Virus record (IMG/VR): IMGVR_UViG_3300035034_001911
Span: 1-34,080 of that record
Source of the DNA: a virus
Direction: 5' to 3' (one strand)
DNA length: 34,080 nt
A program made the position numbers and the translations under genes. Position 1 is the first letter of the stretch; each line of letters begins with the position of its first letter. Below the pieces are notes generated by a model that was given only the letters and a program-made list of their open reading frames with translations, ran no database searches and had not been told where the DNA came from. Of this stretch, positions 28,605 to 34,080 are shown in pieces.

Positions 28605-29378
28605 ATGTTTTTAAAACTGAGTGAAAATTTAGAAAAAACACTACCTTTAAAAAGAGTTTATCAAGGTACTGTAGTTGATAATGAAGACCCTGAAAAACTA
28701 GGTAGGGTTAAGTGTACTGTTTCGGGAATATTTGCAGGTGACTTAGCTGACCTACCTTGGATATCACCTAGAAGAAACGGCAATAATAATGAATATGATG
28801 TGCCAGAACTAGATACTAAACTGGAAATAAGATTTCCCACAGAAGATATTTACTCACCTTTTTATTATGGACGTTGGGAAGATGCAACTAATCACCCGAC
28901 TGAGTTTGATGCTGACTATCCCAATAGTTATGGCTTTGTAGACAGTACAGGTACAAAGGTAGTTATAAATAAAACGCAAAAAACATTTGATTTTGAACAT
29001 ACTTCAGGTATCAAAATATCTATGGATGCAGACGGTAATTTAACTATGGATATTCCAAAGGATATTACTGAGACAATAACAGGTGATAGAAATATCGAAG
29101 CTGATAATGTTAATATCGAAGCAAGCTCAAATGCTGAAATAGTCGCAGGTGGTGACGCTACATTTGAAGGAAGCGGTAGCGGTACGTTTAAAGGTACGGG
29201 CGGTACTAACTTAGGTGATAGTTCAAGTGCTACAAACGTAGATGGTTCAGTGGTTAACTTAGCAGGTGGTGGTGCCCCAATTGCAAGGTTAGGTGATACT
29301 GCAGTTGGTGTAGGGGTATATGGTGTACCTGTTACGAGTACAATTGTCAGTGGTTCAGGTAAGGTGACTTCAGCATGA
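28605..29378 (+). CDS. Baseplate central spike protein, gp5/VgrG-like, no lysozyme domain
   Basis: 257 residues. The N-terminal OB-fold is clear: YQGTVVDNEDPEKLGRVKC (18-36), then DLPWISPRR. Following that come TGTxV-type strands and DFEHTSGIKISMDADGN, then a repetitive beta-helix (NVNIEASSNAEIVAGGDATFEG). The C-terminus PIARLGDTAVGVGVYGVP resembles a PAAR tip. T4 gp5 has a lysozyme domain between OB-fold and helix; here it is absent and the tip is apparently built in. It overlaps the next gene by 4 nt. Confidence 0.87.
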   Translation: MFLKLSENLEKTLPLKRVYQGTVVDNEDPEKLGRVKCTVSGIFAGDLADLPWISPRRNGNNNEYDVPELDTKLEIRFPTEDIYSPFYYGRWEDATNHPTEFDADYPNSYGFVDSTGTKVVINKTQKTFDFEHTSGIKISMDADGNLTMDIPKDITETITGDRNIEADNVNIEASSNAEIVAGGDATFEGSGSGTFKGTGGTNLGDSSSATNVDGSVVNLAGGGAPIARLGDTAVGVGVYGVPVTSTIVSGSGKVTSA

Positions 29379-30910
29379 CTCTATTATTTTCAAACGATGA
29401 TTTAGCAAAGACCTCTTTAGAATATGTTCAATATCCAGAACTAAGGGTAGTTGCAGTTCAGGGCCTAGCTTTAACTCAATTAACAGTTGATGATATATTA
29501 GTTCAAGATGTAGCAAATAAACCTTATACAGATTTTTATAGAAACTTAGCAGACTTGTATTCTAATGAGAGAAATTTTTTAAATCAAAACAGTCTGACTT
29601 CATTACCTAGTGAGGCTTCATTAGATACAGGTGCAAGAAGAGATGAAAAATATTATCCTGTATTACCTCCTAATACTTGGGTAAACTTACCACCACTAAT
29701 TCAAGCAGAAAATAATGGTAATCCTAGACCTGCTTACAATGGTACGACTGAGTTTGGTTCAATAACTTCTATACTTACACAAATTAATGGTATCAAAAAT
29801 GGTATATCAGGAAGTGGTAGTTCTGAAGTTGAAACAACCTATATAGTTGGTGACCCTTTAATACGTGTTGACGATGTAACAAGTTTCACAGTTGGTAATT
29901 TTATATTTGCTATAAACGGTAGTGATGCTTTATTTGCTGAAATAACAGGTATAAACCAAGATGCGGGAATATGTACAGGCGGTACAGGAATAGATGCAGG
30001 TACATGTGCAGGTGATGGTGGTGTGTGGACTCAACCAGTATCAGGTGAACTAATACTTGATGTACTTCAGGCACCTACAGGTAATATACCTACAAGTGTA
30101 GATGTTGAATCTAGTATTGCGGGCTTTTCTAACAATGAGAGAGAAGAGTCAGTTGGATTAACAGCGGGTAGACAAGCACAACTAGATGTATTTAAGGGAC
30201 TTGTAGATAATTCTATTCAAGCATACGAAAATTTTCTAACAGGACAATATTTACCATTACTAAATTCAAATGATGATTTAAAAAATAAATCCGACATTGA
30301 GAATAATATAACAGACATAAATGCGACAATTACAGTTATCAATAATTGGCAGGCAGCACCTAATACTAATCCTTCAGGTAGTGGTACAGAATCACGTTTT
30401 GGTGATGTAGAATTTTTAGTTTTAGAAACAGAACTAGATGCTAGGGAAACTTACATTAATCAAAGAGTTATCGAAGTGAATACTGCTTTAGGTAGTGCTA
30501 CACAAGATGGTTCAGGCAACTTTGGTGGGTCAGGGGTATTTTTTGATTTTGCTGATTGGGAAAATAAACGTATTAATACTGCTACAGGTACCTTAGCAAA
30601 GTACTATGGTTCTCTCATAGCCTTAGATGTTGCCCAACAAAACATCGATAACCTTGACTCAACACATGCTGAACAGACCGTCTATTTTGCAATACAGGCA
30701 CTTACCTTCAATGGTGATGGTACAAACATTATCTTTGTTACGGATACTCTAGGCTTTGAGATATCGGACTCCGTAAAGGTTTTTGCAGAAGGTCAAACGG
30801 TCATAGATGCAAATATTACTAGTAAAACAGCTACTTCTATAACATTAGATAGTATAGTCGGTGTAGATTACTCAGTGAGTAATATTGCTAGAATATTAAA
30901 GCAAAATTAG
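29375..30910 (+). CDS. Large baseplate-region protein, unknown family
   Basis: 511 residues, between spike and gp25. The N-terminal 110 residues contain YRNLADLYSNERNFLNQ and NTWVNLPPLIQ. A beta-rich segment about 150-250 has a Cys-Gly motif (GICTGGTG...AGTCAGDGGVW). A helical part (about 260-400) follows, then a C-terminal small beta domain repeating the same D-x-x-SFTVGN / TLGFEISDSV type strands. This suggests a structural protein of the baseplate periphery or a fibre connector. I do not recognise a family; catalytic motifs are not visible. Confidence 0.68.
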   Translation: MTLLFSNDDLAKTSLEYVQYPELRVVAVQGLALTQLTVDDILVQDVANKPYTDFYRNLADLYSNERNFLNQNSLTSLPSEASLDTGARRDEKYYPVLPPNTWVNLPPLIQAENNGNPRPAYNGTTEFGSITSILTQINGIKNGISGSGSSEVETTYIVGDPLIRVDDVTSFTVGNFIFAINGSDALFAEITGINQDAGICTGGTGIDAGTCAGDGGVWTQPVSGELILDVLQAPTGNIPTSVDVESSIAGFSNNEREESVGLTAGRQAQLDVFKGLVDNSIQAYENFLTGQYLPLLNSNDDLKNKSDIENNITDINATITVINNWQAAPNTNPSGSGTESRFGDVEFLVLETELDARETYINQRVIEVNTALGSATQDGSGNFGGSGVFFDFADWENKRINTATGTLAKYYGSLIALDVAQQNIDNLDSTHAEQTVYFAIQALTFNGDGTNIIFVTDTLGFEISDSVKVFAEGQTVIDANITSKTATSITLDSIVGVDYSVSNIARILKQN

Positions 30911-31028
30911 ACTATAAAATTTTAGTTCGCTATACTGTAGGGACTCTCATATAGAACTAAGTAGTTCTCTCAAAGAATCAGTTAATTTATTTTGTCAATT
31001 GCTTATTGAATCAGTAGGATATTACTAT
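30911..31028. other. 118-nt non-coding gap with small hairpin
   Basis: The only gap in the baseplate module. It holds a 6-bp hairpin AGAACT-AAGT-AGTTCT (about 30954-30969) without a T-run. No convincing promoter: a TTGTCA-17-TAGGAT match would place the start on top of the gp25 ribosome site. Confidence 0.5.
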
Positions 31029-31409
31029 ATGGCTTTTTACTTTGATTTAAACATGATTACACCAAAAGATCGAGGTCAACTTTTCGATGTTGAATCTATC
31101 TCTCAGGGCATAACAATGCTTTTGAATACAAAGCCAGGGGATTTTCCCTTTAGACCTGAATTTGGTGTAAGTTTAGAAGAGTCACTTTTTGAATTTGCAG
31201 ACACGAATACTGCACTAGATATTTATAGAATTGTGACCGATGCTATTATACGTTTTGAACCACGCGTAGAAGTTGATAATGCGAGGTCAGTAGTTAATGC
31301 TGACCCTGATAGTAATACATTTAATATAGAATTGTATTTTACGGTACCCGATTTATCTGTAGATACTTTTGAGTTTACAGGTAATTTAGGCCTTGGAGAA
31401 GATATATGA
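31029..31409 (+). CDS. Baseplate wedge protein gp25-like
   Basis: 126 residues from ATG 31029, with AGGA 9 nt upstream; an upstream TTG at 30999 is open but lacks a ribosome site and adds ten non-conserved residues. The family pattern is plain: ITPKDRGQLFDVESISQGITMLL, then KPGDFPFRPEFGVSLEESLFE (gp25 LN-G-x-x-PF-PxFG type), then RFEPRVEV. gp25 nucleates sheath polymerisation on the baseplate and is universal in contractile systems. It overlaps the gp6-like start by 4 nt. Confidence 0.92.
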   Translation: MAFYFDLNMITPKDRGQLFDVESISQGITMLLNTKPGDFPFRPEFGVSLEESLFEFADTNTALDIYRIVTDAIIRFEPRVEVDNARSVVNADPDSNTFNIELYFTVPDLSVDTFEFTGNLGLGEDI

Positions 31410-33337
31410 GTTTTGTTGTTGACCCTACAAGTTTATCAGAGAGTGCAATATTTGATGATTTAGTTAATTTTGTAAACAGTAGGCCCGATGCAGACAGTTG
31501 GCAAACATTTTTTGAAAGTGGTGTAGGTGTATCAGTTCTAAAACTAATGTCAGGTTTGAGTGCTTATTACACTTATAATAATATAGTAGGTAGAAGGGAA
31601 GCATATATACAATATGCGATTAATCGATCTTCTATTATTGGTGGGGCACAACAACTTGGTTATTCTTCTTTTAGGGGTAGTAATCCAATAGTTACTTTGA
31701 CCATTACACCAAACTTTACAGGTACAATAGAAAAATTTTCAGTTGTAGGAAATGTGAAGTCTCAAGAATTAGTAGCGTTGGAAACAAAAGTTGTTAACTT
31801 AAATGAAACAACAACTATCCAATGCGTTGTAGGAGATTTAAAAAGTGATACTGTTACGGCTAGTGGTACTTTACCTGCTTTGTTCAGATTTTCGGGAAGC
31901 GGTCTTGTTTCTGATAATTTACGCGTATTGGTGGGCGGCACTGAAGTCGAAATATCCGAGTCAGTCATTGACATACAAAATTTTAAATATATTGTACAAA
32001 CAAATGCAGTCGGTTCGGTTGATGTGTTTTCTGATAACAGTCTTAACCTACCTGTTCGTTACGACACTAATACGGTAATTACATTAGAGTGGGTTGAATT
32101 AAAACAAGCTGATTTTGAAGACGCTGATTTTACTTTTAACTTTGGGAATATAAATCTAATAAGTGCTGATACAGTATTTAGAGATAAAGAAGATAAGGAG
32201 TTAATTCGCATTAATTCTAGACTTCAAAATGAAGTACAAAAAGTTATACGTGCTAGAGAAGATCAACCAAAACAATTTAGACAATTAGATACCAGAATAG
32301 TAGACACTACTGCAGAAGATGTTTCCGCAGCGGTTATGCGAATATATTATTTGCTAGGTAGTAACTTTCTACTTACCCCACTTGAAAAAAATAATTTAGT
32401 AGAAGAGTTTAATCAATTTAGACCGCACGGTTTACAACCACCTCTTATAGGTGACCCCGTTAGAAGAAAACTTATTATTTCTGTAAGGGCTACACTAGAA
32501 AATACAAGTGGTGACCCCGATGCTGATATTAAAGAAATTACACAAGCATTAAGTGGAGGCTTAAATACTACTATTAACTTAGATGATTTAGAGCGTGACA
32601 TAGAAGCATTACCAAATATAAAAATTGCAAGACCTAGTATCTCAGGTGAGACATGGGTTAACGATAAGCAGTATGAAGTAGGTGAGTTCGTAAAAGACTT
32701 TCCTGATAATGGAAGAATATATTCTGTTTTTGAAATATTATATTTTTCAGGTGGTACTGAACCAACATGGCCTGTGGTTCAGGCAAATGAATTGGTGACT
32801 GACAATGATTTAATTTTTAAGTCAATACCTAAAGATGATACTGCGGGAATACTGACATGGGCTTCGGATACAATCTATAGGTTAGGTGACCAAGTTAAGC
32901 CTAGCGTAGCAAATGGTTTTATTTATCAAGTAGTAGAAACTTTAAATACTAGTGATTCAGTAGAACCTACGTGGCCAATACTAGCAGGTCAAAATCCTAC
33001 ACAAGCCCAAGGCCAATTTATTTTTGATGGTGATATCCTTTGGATAAGCAGACCCCAATCAGGTTCACCTACTGTATGGAGTTCTGATAGTATCTATAGG
33101 AAGGGTGAAACAGTTATCGCTACTGACCAAGTTGTTAGTGATACTACGGGTGTAATGTTTCAAGCCTTTGCTTACCTAGGTACGAGTGGGGGTGGTTCAC
33201 CAATATTTCCTACGGCTTTAAACCAAACAGTACAAGACAATAACATATTATGGATTTCACAAGACCCACTTCAAGAAGAATTTAGTTCTGGTATAGACGG
33301 GTACTTTGTAATAACCGAAGATATAACTTTAAATTAG
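31406..33337 (+). CDS. Baseplate wedge protein gp6/J-like with C-terminal triple repeat
   Basis: 643 residues. The N-terminal 410 residues are a gp6/baseplate-J-type wedge protein: GVGVSVLKLMSGLSAYYTYNN (33-53), INRSSIIGGAQQLGYSSFRG (72-91), AVMRIYYLLGSNFLLTPLEKNNLVEEFN. Residues about 417-628 hold three repeats of about 65-70 residues (pattern W-x-x-D-x-x-Y-x-x-G-x-x-V ... Y-x-x-x-x-x-x-x-G ... P-T-W-P ... D-x-x-x-W-x-S), a module usually seen in phage fibres and carbohydrate-binding proteins. The fusion could give each wedge a surface-binding arm. gp25 overlap and order support the wedge call. Confidence 0.85.
   Translation: MSFVVDPTSLSESAIFDDLVNFVNSRPDADSWQTFFESGVGVSVLKLMSGLSAYYTYNNIVGRREAYIQYAINRSSIIGGAQQLGYSSFRGSNPIVTLTITPNFTGTIEKFSVVGNVKSQELVALETKVVNLNETTTIQCVVGDLKSDTVTASGTLPALFRFSGSGLVSDNLRVLVGGTEVEISESVIDIQNFKYIVQTNAVGSVDVFSDNSLNLPVRYDTNTVITLEWVELKQADFEDADFTFNFGNINLISADTVFRDKEDKELIRINSRLQNEVQKVIRAREDQPKQFRQLDTRIVDTTAEDVSAAVMRIYYLLGSNFLLTPLEKNNLVEEFNQFRPHGLQPPLIGDPVRRKLIISVRATLENTSGDPDADIKEITQALSGGLNTTINLDDLERDIEALPNIKIARPSISGETWVNDKQYEVGEFVKDFPDNGRIYSVFEILYFSGGTEPTWPVVQANELVTDNDLIFKSIPKDDTAGILTWASDTIYRLGDQVKPSVANGFIYQVVETLNTSDSVEPTWPILAGQNPTQAQGQFIFDGDILWISRPQSGSPTVWSSDSIYRKGETVIATDQVVSDTTGVMFQAFAYLGTSGGGSPIFPTALNQTVQDNNILWISQDPLQEEFSSGIDGYFVITEDITLN
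32655..33290 (+). repeat. Three protein repeats at the end of the gp6-like gene
   Basis: Copies begin near 32655 (WVNDKQYEVGEFV), 32859 (WASDTIYRLGDQV) and 33077 (WSSDSIYRKGETV) and each contains a TWP or IFP turn. Divergent at DNA level, so ancient. Boundaries approximate. Confidence 0.82.
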
Positions 33338-33343
33338 GTATAA

Positions 33344-33961
33344 ATGAGCGATAGCAACCAACCAAAATTTAATGAAGTAGAGCAATTTATACCTGAGAAC
33401 CTACAGGAATATGATCTATGGCCTAAGATTCAAGAAATGATGAAGTACATCCTCGATAATGGTGTACAGGAAATGGATGACTTCAGAAAAAAATATACTG
33501 GCCCCGATGAAGTTTCGGAAGATGTAGTAAAAGAAATTTTAATTGAACAAGGTTTTAGCTACATCGTTGACATAATGGATACGATAACTAACTTCGAGTT
33601 TAATACTTTAATAACTTATGTATCACTAATTTCACAATTAAAAGGAAACAGAAAAGGGCTAGAATTAGTCCTTAAATTATTAGGTTTTGAATCAGTCATT
33701 AGAGAATGGTGGGAAGACCCCGATGACTTAGGTGAACCTTGGACTTATGATTTAACAGTATTGGCTAGTGCATCAAATGTACCTGACATTTTTACCACAC
33801 TGCAAAAGGTAGAAGTGTTCAGTAGGAATTATGTATTCGCACAAATAAGTAATATTGATATTCAGTTCGTATTAGAGAATTTTGCAGAAGTTGCAGCAAT
33901 TATGGGTGGTTACGTTAAGCCTGTATATTTTGGAAGGATTATTCAAAGAGTTAATCCTTGA
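33344..33961 (+). CDS. Tail protein I-like baseplate component
   Basis: 205 residues, immediately after gp6/J-like gene, the place of P2 gpI-type proteins. It is helical at first (FIPENLQEYDLWPKIQEMMKYIL), then shows LISQLKGNRKGLELVLKLLGFESVIREWWED, a close match to the gpI-family core (KGT-x-x-x-LE-x-VL-x-L-G-x-...-EWWE). It ends with a beta segment. The protein connects wedge to fibres. TAAATG spacing and a weak AGGTATAA precede the start. Confidence 0.83.
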   Translation: MSDSNQPKFNEVEQFIPENLQEYDLWPKIQEMMKYILDNGVQEMDDFRKKYTGPDEVSEDVVKEILIEQGFSYIVDIMDTITNFEFNTLITYVSLISQLKGNRKGLELVLKLLGFESVIREWWEDPDDLGEPWTYDLTVLASASNVPDIFTTLQKVEVFSRNYVFAQISNIDIQFVLENFAEVAAIMGGYVKPVYFGRIIQRVNP

Positions 33962-34012
33962 TAAGAAATTTTTTATTGTATATGATTTTATTACACAATT
34001 AAGGAAAATAAT

Positions 34013-34080
34013 ATGGCAGTTTTAGGACTTTTTACGACCACAGGAATTAGCAAAACAATAGACGCTGCTCAAAATGAAGG
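34013..34080 (+). CDS. Start of a probable tail fibre/collar gene, cut by window end
   Basis: Only 22 codons visible: MAVLGLFTTTGISKTIDAAQ... with AAGGAAA about 6-8 nt before ATG. After gpI-like genes, phages usually encode tail fibres, and TTTGISKTIDAAQN fits the N-terminal attachment segment of such proteins. Too short for a firm call. Confidence 0.55.
   Translation, partial: MAVLGLFTTTGISKTIDAAQNE

Noticed and set aside
30992-31020. TTGTCA-17-TAGGAT promoter-like match before the gp25-like gene
   Set aside because: The start of transcription would fall at the ATG and the -10 overlaps the ribosome site, leaving no leader.
30999-31028. TTG start ten codons upstream of the gp25-like gene
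   Set aside because: No ribosome site at suitable distance and added residues do not fit the family; ATG 31029 preferred.
1-34080. tRNA genes, CRISPR arrays, integrase, attachment sites, insertion sequences
   Set aside because: Looked for by eye in gaps and found none; almost the whole window is dense coding sequence with gaps under 120 nt.

Overview
The window is a compact, AT-rich block of structural genes from a large contractile-tailed (T4-like, myovirus-type) bacteriophage. It contains a complete large terminase, T4-type portal, fused prohead protease-scaffold, gp23-like capsid, gp18-like sheath, gp19-like tube, tape measure and baseplate genes in conserved order. One 48-codon gene lies on the minus strand; everything else reads forward. 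There is no integrase, tRNA or CRISPR array, so nothing points to lysogeny. The host cannot be fixed from this sequence. A Gram-negative bacterium with Rrf2-type and RRM-type proteins would fit (Bdellovibrio-like bacteria carry such RRM genes), but that is speculation.

Layout. 1-1936: 3' end of a PD-(D/E)XK-like protein gene and the large terminase. 1937-2371: an Rrf2-family regulator with its own sigma70-like promoter. 2462-6292: nine to ten small, tightly packed genes, most beginning with the same short N-terminal motif (M-G-K/R-aromatic or I/V-x-x-L-L-x-E) on otherwise unrelated bodies. 6285-7373: an accessory island with a minus-strand mini-gene, a secreted protein, a zinc-ribbon protein and an RRM RNA-binding protein, with several sigma70-like promoters. 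7454-15922: head module with portal, AAA+ ATPase, two more tagged core proteins, a membrane protein, protease-scaffold with a nested scaffold start, and major capsid followed by a strong terminator. 15956-19477: neck/head-completion genes. 19532-26385: sheath, tube, second tube-like protein, gp26-like protein, one more tagged protein and tape measure. 26385-34080: baseplate cap, gp53, hub, spike, gp25, gp6, tail protein I-like and the start of a probable fibre gene.

Main idea. The shared N-terminus has the same geometry as the ten-residue capsid-targeting sequence of T4 internal proteins (MKTYQEFIAE, cut after the Glu by the gp21 protease). The window also encodes a gp21-type protease. I infer that this phage loads at least ten different proteins into its prohead, trims the tag and probably injects some of them. 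The cargo includes a P-loop kinase-like protein, a ParB-like protein, a His-rich protein, an acidic gp67-like core protein and a protein with a histone-like basic tail. A tagged gene also sits directly before the tape measure. An AAA+ ATPase encoded between the portal and these core proteins is a further unusual part of the head module.
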